DNA of 64,000 bases from Harmothoe impar (taxonomy: Eukaryota; Annelida; Polychaeta; Phyllodocida; Polynoidae), in the NCBI GenBank assembly GCA_947462335.1, contig OX381710.1, forward strand, positions 2,418,001-2,482,000, given 5' to 3'. The position numbers were made by a program, and so were the translations under genes. A model generated the notes under the pieces. The model made no database searches and was not told where the DNA came from. It worked only from the letters and a program-made list of their open reading frames with translations. This document shows, one piece after another, positions 49,035-60,040 of this stretch (positions are counted from its first letter, which is position 1; each line of letters opens with the position of its first letter).

Positions 49035-51190
49035 CATATTGACCGATTATTCTAATTATTCAGGTCATTTATAACCATAACAAACAAAGCTTGCTCTGCC
49101 TTGCTTGATGCTTGCCTGAAGAGTGCTAGTCCCCTCCCATGTTGGAGAGTTCCACTGCTGCTTCTGGGGAGAGGCACCAGGGGGCACTGATAGTTCCTCA
49201 CTAAATATGCATAACTTCTCAGGGAATGCATTCATGAGTATAGTATGTGTTCATGAGCATAGATGAAATATAACAAAGCAAACGATCTAGTGTATTCATG
49301 CATTTTATTAGAATGATAATCATATGACTCACAATTGATTGTTCATTGACAAACACAAATTATATACATTGTAAAACCACTACAGATGCCAATAAAATTT
49401 GAATTTGTCCAGAAGAAAAGTGATAGACTCACTTTGAATTGGCCCATCAAACCCATCAGTAGAGCATCATTTATACATGTACATTCAGGCTTTCTAATCT
49501 CATCAGCAAAGTATCATATTATTATTATCAGCCCTTCTAGACCAATCAGCAACTTTCCACACACTCAAATAGTTCAAATAGTTCAAGTCAGGCTCCTCAT
49601 GTAGTTCGTCAAAACCTCGGCTATAAGCAAAATGTGACCTTGAAGTGAAAAATTCGGCTTGTAGAAAAAATATACAGCATATAAAATGTGGCTTATAGGC
49701 GGGGTTTTACGGTAAGTATACAACTACATGGTAACCCTCTGACCCAGACTGGGACCGTTAATTGTCATGACATCATCATTGTTGTTGTCATTGGTTTTGG
49801 TTGTCTTCATCATCTATGATGATGACAATTAAATCAAGTAATGGTGTGATACCAGAGAAAGCGGTTGGGAGGGGGCGCACAGGGTGCAGGTTTAACATGG
49901 TGAAGCTGCCTCAGGTAAAATGACTGCCAGAGGAAACAAAAAAGACCGTTACTCGGTGCAGGCTAGTTGCACATGTCACACTCTATTTGTTTGTCATCAT
50001 TGGTAATGTCAAGGAGGGAGGAGGGGAGGCAAGAGGGTGAGTGGGGGTGAAGTTGGGGGCTGGGTAGGGGTGGGGTAGGGGTGACATTGTACGAGTGAGT
50101 TGGAGTGAGTAGGAGGGAAAAAGATGTGGGGTGGGGGTAAGACAGGGAGAATGACTGCGGGTGGGGGCTGGCCAGGGTAGTCGAGTATGAATGGGGCTGT
50201 TATGGGAACAGGCTGCGGCATTAGGCGGCCCGTTACCATTAGCCTTTACGTCCACTACGGGGGTCTGCACAATATGGGAGGAAGGGGAAGCCATAGCTCC
50301 TTCAATGTTATGAGGTTGGGGGCTCTGGGAGGGGGCTGGAACAGCAAACCATAGGTCCTTCAATGTAATGAGGTGGGGACAGGGGAAGGGAGGAGGTAGT
50401 GGAGGGGCTGGCAGGCATAGAGTGGTTAAGGTGGTCCTAAAGGTGTGGATGTTCCACTACTTGAATTGACAGGGGGGGCTGTGGCTATGGGTAGGGGTAC
50501 GGGTATGGGAAGAGAACTGGTGGTTACTGCAGTGGTAGGGCGGGTGGGAATTATTATTAGGGGGAGGGCTATTGGGAAGGGTGGTGTGTGGGGTGGTGTG
50601 TGGGACGGGGTTTAAGGCAGTAGTGAGGGGAGGAGCTGGAGGGGTGGGGTGGTGTGGGGCAGGACTTGAGGGTAATATCCTGGTGTGGTGCTGGAAGGAG
50701 GAGGCCGGGCGTCCCCTGCTGTTTGTCATGCTAGTTACCGGCTCTGTCTCATCATTTACTTTAGCCGCACCATCACTGTCACTGCCAATCACTGCCTCTC
50801 CTACACCCCCATAATCTCCCTCCCCCTCCCCTCCTACACCCCCATCAGCCCCATCCCTCTCCCCCTCCTACACCCCCTGAGGGTGCTCCAGGTAATGCAC
50901 TGCCTCTGCCGTGCTCTTCTCCACCACGTGGGCTGCTCCTGATGTGCCGCTAATGTCCTGCACTCAGATCCACTCAGATCCTTCTCTCCAAGCCTTTATC
51001 TCCTCATTGTTAACTCCCCAAACTTCCCGTTTGCCACTACCAAATACCCAGTGTTATTCTCTCAATCTATTTTTAGTTGTGTAATCAAGGATGCATCTCC
51101 ATTCTTTCTCTCCTCTTCTCCTCTCCCACCTCCCGCTGGAGGCACCACTGTTTTTAAGAGGCAGAGGAAGTACATTGAGATGTCACAAAG

Positions 51191-51196
51191 GCAGTT
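51191..51196. repeat. Target-site duplication, left of element 2
   Basis: GCAGTT lies inside the exon-2 pseudogene (aactgc on the coding strand) and is repeated at 60468-60473. Confidence 0.85.
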
Positions 51197-51905
51197 AGTA
51201 GTATAGTATGTATCGGAACGGGACTATAGTTAAGTACTGTTTATTACTCAATCGACCTGCAGCCAATCAGAGGCCTCCCTTTTGGCGGGAAATTCAAAAG
51301 CAGCCAATGAGAGGCCTCCCTTTTTGCGGGAAATTCAAATAGGTCACGTGACCGGAAGTGACCTACTTCCGGTCACGTGACCTTTGGGCGGGAAATTCAA
51401 ATAGGTCACGTGACCGGAAGTGACCTACTTAAGAGGGTCACGTGACCACCATGTTGGCGGGAAATTCAAATAGGTCACGTGACGGGAAGTGACCTACTTA
51501 AGGGGGTCACGTGACTACTAGGTTGGCTTTCAAAATAAGTCACTTGAGATTTTGATGGATAAATAAATTTAAAAAAAGAAAAAAAAAGCAAGCTGAAAAA
51601 GCTTGCTAAAAAATAATTTAAAAATACGGTTCTTTTTTTCTAGGAGGGGGGGAGAGGGGCACTCTGGGGGGCACTCTTTAAGATGCATGGGGGGGGGAGG
51701 GGGGGAGGGGGGGAGGGGCAGGGTTTTTTAAGAGTGAGACTCGCTTCTCTGCCCTCTCTAAAAGAGAGGGCAGAGAGGCGAGTCTACTTACAATGAAAGG
51801 TATCATGATCGCGTTTATGATGATGTGCATCATGATGTGACTATCTTACAACCCTATGAGAAATAAGCAAGACATGGGCGTACTTACACGGGCTATTTGT
51901 AAACT
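51197..51905. repeat. Left terminal region of element 2
   Basis: This closely matches the TIRs of element 1, including the E2F-like and CACGTG repeats, the G-rich tract and the hairpin (51743-51785). It then continues as the reverse complement of 33100-33205. The matching right end of element 2 is conserved only over its outer roughly 80 bp. Confidence 0.8.
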
Positions 51906-52115
51906 AATTTCTCTTGAATCTATTAACAGCTCACATTTTTTTTCTTAGATGACATCTGACAGCTGCTTGCTAGGCTAAGATATTGTTAAATAAACAACTT
52001 GGAAAGCTAATTACAGTTTTCTGGCTTGAAATATAGTCTTTCAACAGACTTTTTTTCTCATCTTACACAGAGGCAAATATCAGAGACACCCAATGGCGCT
52101 TAAACTGCTCTCAGC

Positions 52116-52390
52116 CAAGGGTCGGGCACTGCTGGACTATAATAGACGGGTCAAGGACCGTTCTACTGTGGGTCAGGCTAGGTCGGACATTCAATAACGC
52201 GACTTTAGCAAAACTTGCTTGAAAGTCTGACCATGCGAGATCCTTATGCCCCAGTCTGTCAATGCTGTCCAGACTTTCAAGCAAGGTTGTCAAAGACCTA
52301 CCTGTCATTGAATGTCCGACTTAGCCTGCCTGACCCTCAGTAGAACGGTCCTTGACTCATCTATTATAGTCCAGCAGCGCCCGACCCTTG
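52116..52390. repeat. Large inverted repeat in element 2
   Basis: Arms of about 115-120 bp (52116-52229 and 52270-52390) share, in opposite orientation, caagggtcgggc, actataatagac, aaggaccgttctact and cttgcttgaaagtctg, around a 40-bp spacer. Element 1 has only one arm (24133-24258). It could form a long hairpin RNA or cruciform. Confidence 0.75.
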
Positions 52391-52545
52391 TATGAGAGGG
52401 GTATTGACACCATTGGCTGACTCTGATAATTCGCCTGTGTGCACGAGGGGAGGAGAGGGTTTACAGCTTGCGCTTATAGAGCACTACTAGTGGAGATTTG
52501 GATGAGGAGGCTATGACATATGATGTTTGTCTTAAAAAATAGCCA

Positions 52546-52681
52546 TGGCGCATGTCGATGTCGCTTAATTATGCTCATATCTCATGTCGATTTTAAGAAT
52601 TGCTCATGTCACCTGTCACTGTGTTTTTCAAGCTTCATGTCAAATGTCACTAGGCTTCATCTCGACTTTAGTGGTCCACAC
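52546..52681. repeat. CATGTCG direct-repeat cluster, left side of element 2
   Basis: This matches 24435-24602 with one internal deletion and ends at the same ggtccacactgctg junction with the CTG block. Confidence 0.6.
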
Positions 52682-53035
52682 TGCTGCTGCTGCTGCTGCT
52701 GCTGTCGGTGCTGCTGCTTGTGCTGCTTGTGCTGCTCATGCAGCAGCTGCTGGCTGCTTGTGCTGCTGCTGCTGCTGCTGACAGATGCTACTGCTTGTGC
52801 TACTGCTCGTGCAGCAGCTGCCAGCAGCTGCTGAAGCAGCTGTCAGCAGCTGCTGGCTGCTTGTGCTGCTGACAAGGTCATGGGGGCTGCTGCTGACGAT
52901 GTCACGGATGCTGCTGACAAATGCTACGGCTTGTGCTGCTCGTGCTGCTTGTGCTGCTGAAGTCGCTGCCAGCTGCTTGTGCTGCACGTGCAGCTGCTGC
53001 TGAAGCCGCTGCTAGATGCTGCTGCTTGTGCTGCA
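52679..53035. repeat. CTG/CAG-rich tandem block, element 2
   Basis: This occupies the same position and ends with the same words (gtgctgcacgagactgagtagccgctatt) as element 1, but has a different unit number and order. That is as expected for an unstable triplet-based array. Confidence 0.75.
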
Positions 53036-53576
53036 CGAGACTGAGTAGCCGCTATTCGGCGTTTCACTCCTTATGTACCCTGTCCTAGTTAATCCTCTTA
53101 AACGGCTGAAAAGGCTCTCTCAGCACAGAGACTCTACTCAATGTAAGAGATCAGTTAAGTAAGTTTTCACATGCCACCTGACTACTGCGGGAGGGTTTAG
53201 ACTTAAGCAGCTTAGTGCACACACGTGTCTGTTAGAAAAGCTACCTGCACACCTGCCTTCCTTTTTCACTAGTATTTACCCCCTGCCGACTTATAAGGCA
53301 CCTATACACGCCTTCTTGCTTCTAGAGCTAAGCTGACTGGCAGCTATTTTAAAAGAGAATACTCGTTACCTGTATAACGGATAAGGGGGTTATGAGATTA
53401 GCGTGTGTATAGAAAAAAAAACAAAAAAAAAAGCTACAGGGGGCGCGTGTCTGTCTGTGAGGTAGAGACCATGTGGTAAGCGACTCAAGTGTAAAACAAC
53501 AGCACCTCCTCTTGTCGCAGTGAGTGGTGTGGACGGCGGCTGGCTAGTTGAATTTAAGCGTCAGCTTGAAAGATAA

Positions 53577-53838
53577 GGCCAAATAAAAAAAAAGGTTTGT
53601 TTCAGGTCACCCGACCAACCCTAGCAAAACAGGGTCGACCCTACGTTTTTTTTTTAAGCAAGTTTGAAGAAAATTTCATATTTTTATACTTTTTGGGTCA
53701 TTTTTAGAATTTCCACGGAGGATGGCTAGTACTTTCATGTTAAAAAAAATAAAATAAAATAAAATAAAAATCCGACCTACCGACTCCAGTCTTTCTGCCC
53801 ATGTTACCTGAAACATACCTTTTTATTTTTTTTTGGCT
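53577..53838. mobile_element. TAA-flanked MITE (Harbinger-like) inside element 2
   Basis: A 262-bp insert starts GGCCAAATAAAA and ends TTTTTTTTGGCT, with inner inverted words gtttcaggt/acctgaaac. It is flanked by TAA. Element 1 reads gataatccg without it near 26540. A 3-bp TWA duplication fits the PIF/Harbinger superfamily. Related copies with gtgtttcag...gttacctgaaacacc lie at about 775-1008 and 21540-21795, and a remnant at 57150-57205. Confidence 0.7.
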
Positions 53839-54106
53839 TAATCCGTTCACGGGCTGGCGCGTCACACCTGTCGTTAATCACCCCCTGTAGTCTTTGTATA
53901 CACAGGTGACTCGGCTTTATCTCTTCACCAGCTATAATCCCATATACATGTAGCGCACGTTACACTCGTTAATTCTCTTTTCATGCTGATGGATTAGGGG
54001 TGGAAGGGTTCAGGTGAAAAGCGATTTGATTCTCTCTGGAAGAGGGTTGGAGCTCTAGGTGAAAACAAGCTTAGAACATCCAGATTAGCTGCTCTCTCGG
54101 CTATAT

Positions 54107-54246
54107 AAAGAGCTTCATTTTTTCTAATCTCTGCCCACTTCGTCTTGTTGTACACTATCAGTCACGAGGCAGACGCTGGAAGTAGCAGATGTTTGCAGTA
54201 TGGTTTACACAGAGGTTACCTGCTAATAGGATTTTGTCAGAATAGG
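54107..54246 (+). promoter_or_regulatory. TATA promoter and 5' exon of element 2 core
   Basis: This is the counterpart of 26801-26944: tatataaag, then tatcagtcacgagg, then a donor gtgagt at 54247. Most differences from element 1 lie between the TATA and the initiator. Confidence 0.5.
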
Positions 54247-54287
54247 GTGAGTTGCTATTAAAATGAACATTTAAATGGGTTGTTAAT

Positions 54288-54431
54288 ATGGTATCTGATG
54301 TTAATGAGCTAACACCTAACATTGAGGATTATGACCTCCCAGAGGGGCGTCTCGCCAAATTCTCCAGTCTTGACTATAGTCTTAACTGTCTAAAGACTGT
54401 GGAGCACGTTAATGGGTGGTCTCCTTACTAA
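54288..54431 (+). CDS. Small ORF (47 aa), element 2 core
   Basis: This has the same start, stop and length as 26987-27130, with four replacement differences (such as Gly to Ser and Arg to Trp). It is small and has no recognised domain. Confidence 0.3.
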   Translation: MVSDVNELTPNIEDYDLPEGRLAKFSSLDYSLNCLKTVEHVNGWSPY

Positions 54432-55020
54432 TTTCACTTGACCAGGCCGGCAGGGTCAACTAGGCTAGGTAATTACAACCACAAGGGCGGCTACTCAACA
54501 TGCAAGTAGACCTACTACTACGAGATTGTCTTTTGACCACTCTGCCGCCGCCTGCTAGTCTGGCGATTACATGCTCTAGTATAGTTCTCCGCTCTTTTCG
54601 TCAGATGACGCCACAATAGGGTTTTTGTACATTTCCACGATACTCGCGAACATTTTAAACGCATAATGACCTATAATAAGCAACAAAGCACACTTCTAAT
54701 ATATTGAATATAAGAAACATGTCAACGTTGTGTATTTCTGATAGAATGAGGCAGATTCTTTGAAATATCAACTAAACTATAGTGAGATTGAAAATACTAC
54801 ACCATATCTAAAGCGATATAAAAGCTATATAAAGTCAGAACCTCTGACGGATCGGTAGGATCACTCAACCATTCGTCCTCGAAAGCAACACAGGGTTCCC
54901 GTCCAACAGGACTTTGAGCCTTGACGCTTTTGAGGAGGATTGATCTCATGCTGCTTAACATGTGGTGTAATTAATCAACACCGCGGCCCCTCTTTAGGGG
55001 CCACACAATAAACAAAGAAT
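54419..55020 (+). ncRNA. Stem-loop transcription unit 1, element 2
   Basis: This is closest to unit 1 of element 1. The TATA-like ctatataaag is near 54836, the stem-loop is at 54985-55002 and AATAAA at 55007-55012. The region after the TATA has lost some bases (the cacggaacggcatctgc equivalent). Confidence 0.45.
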
Positions 55021-55168
55021 AAAAAAGGGTAGGACTTAGGTTTAAAGTGAATCTCCCAGGATTTTGGCAAGGTCGACAAAGGAGGAGATAACAGATTAAA
55101 CTGCAGGAGACTATACGCAAACCTTGATACTCTCAGAGGGGGAGCTCCATATTGCGGACCTGTGGTCA

Positions 55169-55732
55169 AGGTAATTACAACCACAAGGGTGGCTACTCAA
55201 CATGCAAGTAGACCTACTACTACGAGATTGTCTTTTGACCACTCTGCTGCCGCCTGCTGGTCTGGCCATTACATGCTCTAGTGTAGTTCTCCGCTCTTTT
55301 CGTCAGATGACGCCACAATAGGGTTTTTGTACATTTCCACGATACTCGCGAACATTTTAAACGCATAATGACCTATAATAAGCAACAAAGCACACTTCTA
55401 ATATATTGAATATAAGAAACATGTCAACGCTGTGTATTTCTGATAGAATGAGGCAGATTCTTTGAAATATCAACTAAACTATAGTGAGATTGAAAATACT
55501 ACACCATATCTAAAGCGATATAAAAGCTATATAAAGTCAGAACTTCTCACGGAACGGCATCTGCAACAGATCACTCAACCAGGTGTCTTGAAATGCCACA
55601 CAGGGTTCCCGTCCAACAGGACTCTGAGCCTTGTCGCTTTTGAGGAAGGTTTGATCTCATGTTGCTTAACATGTGGTGTAATTAATCAACACCGCGGCCC
55701 CTCTTTAGGGGCCACACAATAAACAAAGAATA
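55169..55732 (+). ncRNA. Stem-loop transcription unit 2, element 2
   Basis: This is an additional tandem copy not present in element 1. It begins within the upstream block (gtaattacaaccacaagggt), with the stem-loop at 55696-55713 and AATAAA at 55718-55723. An 86-codon ORF happens to span it but is not open in the sister units. Confidence 0.45.
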
Positions 55733-56047
55733 AAAAGAGTAGACCTTAGGTTTAAAGTGAATCTCCCAGGATTTTGGCGAAGTCGACAAAGGGGTAGATA
55801 ACAGATTAACCTGCAAGAGACTATACGCAAACCTTGATACTCTCAGAGGGGGAGTCCCATTTTGCGGACTTGTGGTCAGATCTATCCCTTCTAGGGGGCA
55901 GGTTGCATGTCGTAAATGTCTACTACAGACATTGGGATATATTGTTAATCTTACTCTAGGGTCTCCATAATTAGACCCTGAATCCGTTGTTAAACGGGTG
56001 TGAGGGGGTGGTAACTAATACTTATGAGATGTTAGCTTAGTTCATAG

Positions 56048-56882
56048 TCTCCTTACCAATTTTCACTTGACCAGGCTGGCAGAGCCAACTAGTCTAGGTA
56101 ATTATAGCCACAAGGGCGGCTACTCAAGATCTAAGTAGACCTACTACTACGAGATTGTCTTTTTGGTCCTTCTGCTGCTTAGTTATTACATCCTCCAGTC
56201 TAGCTCGCCACACCCTTTGAGCAGCACCACCATTGCCTCGGTAAAAGTGTAGGGTGTGTGCTTTCCACCTTCAGGTATCCATAGATTCGATCACTATCAC
56301 CCCCCTTGAAATGACTTCAGCTGTTAATTAGGGCGTAAAGCCACCAACCAAGTCCCTGTCAAAAGATGTGAATAACGAAACGCGCTAGTATAGTTCTCCG
56401 CTCTTTCGTCAGATGGTGCCACAATAGGGGTTTTGTACATTCCTACGATGCTCGCGAACATTTCAACGCATAATGAGCTACATAGGCAACAAAGCGCGCT
56501 TCTAATATATTAAAATATAAAAAACAATTCAATATTGTGTATTTCTGATAGAAATGAGGCGGTTTCCTTAAATACCAACTAAACTATAGCGAGATGAAAA
56601 ATACCACACCATATCTAAGGCTTTATAAAAAACTATAGAAAGTCAGAACCTCACACGGATCAGCATTCTGTTTGCAACGGATCACCCCTGACCCACTGGT
56701 CCTCGCATGCCACACACGGCTCTGCCGTGTTTGAGCTTTGAGGTATCACCCATCAAGTGATCCATGCCGCCCAACATGAAGCGTAATTAATAGCTGCTGT
56801 TGCATAGCACAGTGGCAGCATCTAACTAACTCTAAAGAGTTAGTCGGCCCCTCTTTAGGGGCCACACAATAAACAAAGAATA
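56048..56882 (+). ncRNA. Stem-loop transcription unit 3, element 2
   Basis: This is the counterpart of unit 2 of element 1. The TATA-like ttataaaaaa is near 56619, with a hairpin taactct-aa-agagtta just upstream of the invariant stem-loop (56846-56863) and AATAAA at 56868-56873. The palindrome seen in element 1 has partly decayed (gcgtaattaatagc). Confidence 0.45.
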
Positions 56883-57239
56883 CCCTGAATCTGGGACCTG
56901 CGGGCGAGGGCCCCAACTGTGAAGTCATTATTGGCCACATTGGTAATATCAATTAAAACTTTAGACAACACCCACCTTAAGTATCATTAACGGACAATAT
57001 CAATGAACTCAGCATCCGCCTGGTTACCACATTTAGCACCAATTTTACAACTCACAGGGGCCACACTAGCCTCACCGCGCTTTTTATTGCTCTGCTGATT
57101 TCTCCAATCCAAAACATGAGGTATCTAGTCTAGCTGTGAGCTCATTGGGCTAAACAAAAAAATAATCCGTGTTCAGGTAACATGGTCCAAAAAAAAATAG
57201 GGTAGGTCTACGTCGCCTAAGGCGACGAAAGCGCGTCAA

Positions 57240-57293
57240 AGCGTTTACAGGGTTCGAGCCCGTGAGCTGCTCCTTGGGGCTGCAAAAAACGCT
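57240..57293 (-). other. tRNA-like minihelix with B-box, element 2
   Basis: This has the same layout as 31439-31492, with the outer helix perfect (AGCGTTT/AAACGCT) and the loop changed to CTCGAAC. It is too short for a canonical tRNA. Confidence 0.35.
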
Positions 57294-57750
57294 TAGACAC
57301 TGAAATCCCATAGGGAAAAAATTTTGGGTTTTTGGACTTTAGGCCTTAATTTGAGGGTGATCCCGGGCTGATAGAAAAATAATTCTTGGACGAGCGGATA
57401 GCTCTGGATCTCTTTTATCTAAAACAGCGAAAAATTGATTATGGTTTCGCCGCAATTCATCCGACGGGGGGTAATCAGCCCCCCCCTCTGCCAATCAAGG
57501 CAGTGAATCTTGGCGACCGTGCGATCACTCACGGCCACCGCGACGAACCGACAGAAGAGATCGGCATCTTAGTATGATTCGTGTGACCTACTTAGAGGCT
57601 CACACGGTGGAGGTGTGTCCGGCGTTCGGCGCGCTGATTGGCTACTGGTGGGAGGCGCTGTGCCGCGTCAAGAACTTCACCTATTTGGGGCGGCTGTTAA
57701 AGGCGCACTGAGTTGAGGTGCACCTTTAAGCAAGAGCGCGATCCGGCCTA

Positions 57751-57833
57751 GTCTTGCGGACCTCTGTTTAGAGAGTGTAGCAAGCGGCTATGTCGCGCTC
57801 TCCAACCACAGGCTTAACAGTGGTCCGCAAGAC
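57751..57833. repeat. Nested stem-loop in element 2
   Basis: An outer 12-bp perfect stem GTCTTGCGGACC/GGTCCGCAAGAC encloses gagag...ctctc and imperfect ctgttta/taacag pairings. It occupies the position of unrelated sequence in element 1. Confidence 0.5.
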
Positions 57834-58019
57834 GCGTGCACACACAGACCGAACAGACACACACAGACCCACACACCCACACACTCCTATCAGTGAGACG
57901 TCTAGCAGATTCGGGAGAGGCGACCAGGGAGGTACTCTCGGCTAGCGGCCACTAATTGCCTGTTTAGATAAGGCACAGAAACAAGGGTGATGACAGACTA
58001 CGTGTTCAAGCAGCCAACA

Positions 58020-58250
58020 TGCCCTGACACTTGATAATGGATGTGGACCGCTAAATTCGATATGGTGACATGACCATTTCTTATAATCGACAAACGACAT
58101 GAGGTCTAATGACAAGTGACATGAGGCCCAAAAAATCATAGTGACAGGTGACATGAACATTTCTTAAAATCGACATGGGATATGAACATTATTAAGTGAC
58201 ATTGTCATGTGACATGGTCATTTTCTAAGATCGACATTCGACATGGGGAC
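58020..58250. repeat. Inverted CATGTCG cluster, right side of element 2
   Basis: This starts with gtggaccgctaaattcgatatgg, the near-exact reverse complement of the end of the left cluster, and continues with many gacatg words (acatgacc, cgacatg, gtgacatg). Element 2 therefore has the cluster at both sides in inverted orientation, just upstream of the death-domain gene. Confidence 0.6.
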
Positions 58251-58488
58251 CCCCTATCCAGAGCCCCTTGATAGATGACAGCTGTTGTGTGTAAGAAAAG
58301 TGTATGCCTCACAATCAAAAGATGATAAAAGGCTTTATCCCACTCGATGTGGGTTTTGAATCAAATATCAAGGGATCAAATATCAGATCGATATTTGACG
58401 TCGTCAAGTGATATCTGACGTTGTCAATCACTTTTACTATGTAGTCAAGGTCGTAAAAACAGAGCCCCCTGATTGGTCAACAGCATGA

Positions 58489-59391
58489 ATGAAAGTTGCA
58501 TCTCAAACTTTTAATACTCGGTATGGGGCCCCGTGGGGCTGGGACCAATATTTGCAATTTTCGGAAATACTGTCGAGAATTTCTAGATGGAAACACCTTG
58601 TCTGGGGTAATTTGACCTCTACTCTTCGATATTCAAGTAATACTCAAGCTATTCTGACTCTAAACATGAGTAAAACGGTCATTTACCAGCGTTATCGGCA
58701 GCGCCGACGGCTTGACGACGTGAGACGCGGCGCGAGGCAGCAGACCGATGATGGGGAGACCCGACAGGTAGGACAGCGGCGGTTAGCCTATAGCGACGCC
58801 TTGCTTCGTCAACTAGGTAAAGAGTTGAGCGGCTGTTGGAGAGAGTTGGGCAGTAGCTTAAAAGTCAGCGCCGCCCGTATGGATGCTCTAGTAGAGCGCA
58901 GTGTCAAGACACCGGAGGAGCTGTGTACGGCGATGTTCCGAGTGTGGTGGGGTGAAACCCCGCATCGTCATAGATGGGGCGAGCTCGGTCGCGTCTTCAC
59001 CCGCATAAGACGCATGGAACTGTTGGCTCAGTGGATGGCCCTTCTCCACAGACAGGGGTTGGATTTCGAAAACCCCGACTCGCGCGCGATGCATAAGCAC
59101 TTGGGCACCCTCGGCAGACGTCTGGGTAGCAGGTGGAAAGAGGTGGGGGACCATTTAAAATTGTCGCCTGAGAGGTTAGATAAGATCGCTGAAGAATGCG
59201 AATACGGAGGAAGTCCCGCTGAGTGGGCCTTCCGAGTGTTGAAAATGTGGCAAGATGAAGCTGACGGCGCCGGCGGTACGCCTTTTGAACTCCTTCGAGT
59301 GTTGACTGAGGACATGGGAAAGTTTGGCCTCGGCATCGCGATATTACTTGACTTTATCAAGCAAGAAACAACGAGAACGACGGACATGTGA
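58489..59391 (+). CDS. Tandem death-domain protein carried by element 2
   Basis: This is a single-exon ORF. Met60 (58666, context aaacATGa) is a likelier start than the first Met, giving 241 residues, because residues 1-59 look unlike coding sequence. Two repeats match the death-domain pattern. The first is residues 102-188 (LRQLGKELSGCWRELGSSLK, then VSAARMDALVE and LCTAMFRVWW). The second is residues 203-292 (LGRRLGSRWKEVGDHLKLSP, then ERLDKIAEE and AFRVLKMWQDEA). Each has the hallmark W-(K/R)-E-(L/V)-G-x-x-L-K helix 2 and a W-containing helix 5. There is no caspase, kinase or TIR (Toll/interleukin-1 receptor) domain. Death domains act in apoptotic and innate immune adaptor complexes, so a decoy or adaptor role is inference. 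It lies just inside the right end, transcribed outward, with a gattggtc box at about 58472. Element 1 lacks it. Confidence 0.7.
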   Translation: MKVASQTFNTRYGAPWGWDQYLQFSEILSRISRWKHLVWGNLTSTLRYSSNTQAILTLNMSKTVIYQRYRQRRRLDDVRRGARQQTDDGETRQVGQRRLAYSDALLRQLGKELSGCWRELGSSLKVSAARMDALVERSVKTPEELCTAMFRVWWGETPHRHRWGELGRVFTRIRRMELLAQWMALLHRQGLDFENPDSRAMHKHLGTLGRRLGSRWKEVGDHLKLSPERLDKIAEECEYGGSPAEWAFRVLKMWQDEADGAGGTPFELLRVLTEDMGKFGLGIAILLDFIKQETTRTTDM

Positions 59392-59542
59392 ATTGTTGTG
59401 TTTTATTTTCATACGTCTTCTTTATTAGTAAGTAAAAAAAAAAATATCATAACAATTAAGACGCGCGATCTCTTAAAGTGTCACTTCCTCCAGTCGCAGC
59501 TGATCGCCTCATCGCAGCACGTGATAAACAAAAAAAAAACGA

Positions 59543-59584
59543 AGAGACACGCTTCTTCCTCTCGAGAGGAAGAAGCGTGTCTCT
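59543..59584. repeat. 42-bp perfect palindrome in right end of element 2
   Basis: The palindrome is centred on ctcgag, with arms cttcttcctctc/gagaggaagaag extended outward without loop or mismatch. It occupies the position of the TIR hairpin of the other ends but has a different sequence. Confidence 0.8.
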
Positions 59585-60009
59585 CGATTGAAATCTTTTT
59601 CTTTTCTTTTTTTCTTAAAAGAGACAAACGCCCCTTAGAGTGCTCCCCCACCCCCCTAGAGTGCCCCCCTCCCCCCTCCCCCCCTCCCCCCCACCACCCG
59701 CCCCATGCATCCTAAAAGCGCCCCCCTCCCCATGCATCTTAAAGAAGCCCCCCTCCCCCCCTCCCCTCCCCTCCCCCCCTTATACACTCTAAAGAACGCT
59801 TCTACCTAGTTCAATAAGTCACTTCCAGTCGCTCGTAAAACAATAAAAAATGAAAAAAAATGAAAAAAAAACTTATATCGTAGTGTTTTTTATTAGTTTA
59901 CCGAAAAAAAATAAGAGACTCGCCTCCTCCTCCAAAAAAAAAAGATATCACATTTTAAAGCCCGTGACCCCTTAAAGACGCTCATCTCTTCATTAAGTCG
60001 CGTGACGTC

Positions 60010-60040
<31 letters not shown>

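Noticed and set aside
55462..55722. 86-codon ORF spanning stem-loop unit 2 of element 2
   Set aside because: Sister units are not open in this frame; it is a by-product of the repeat.
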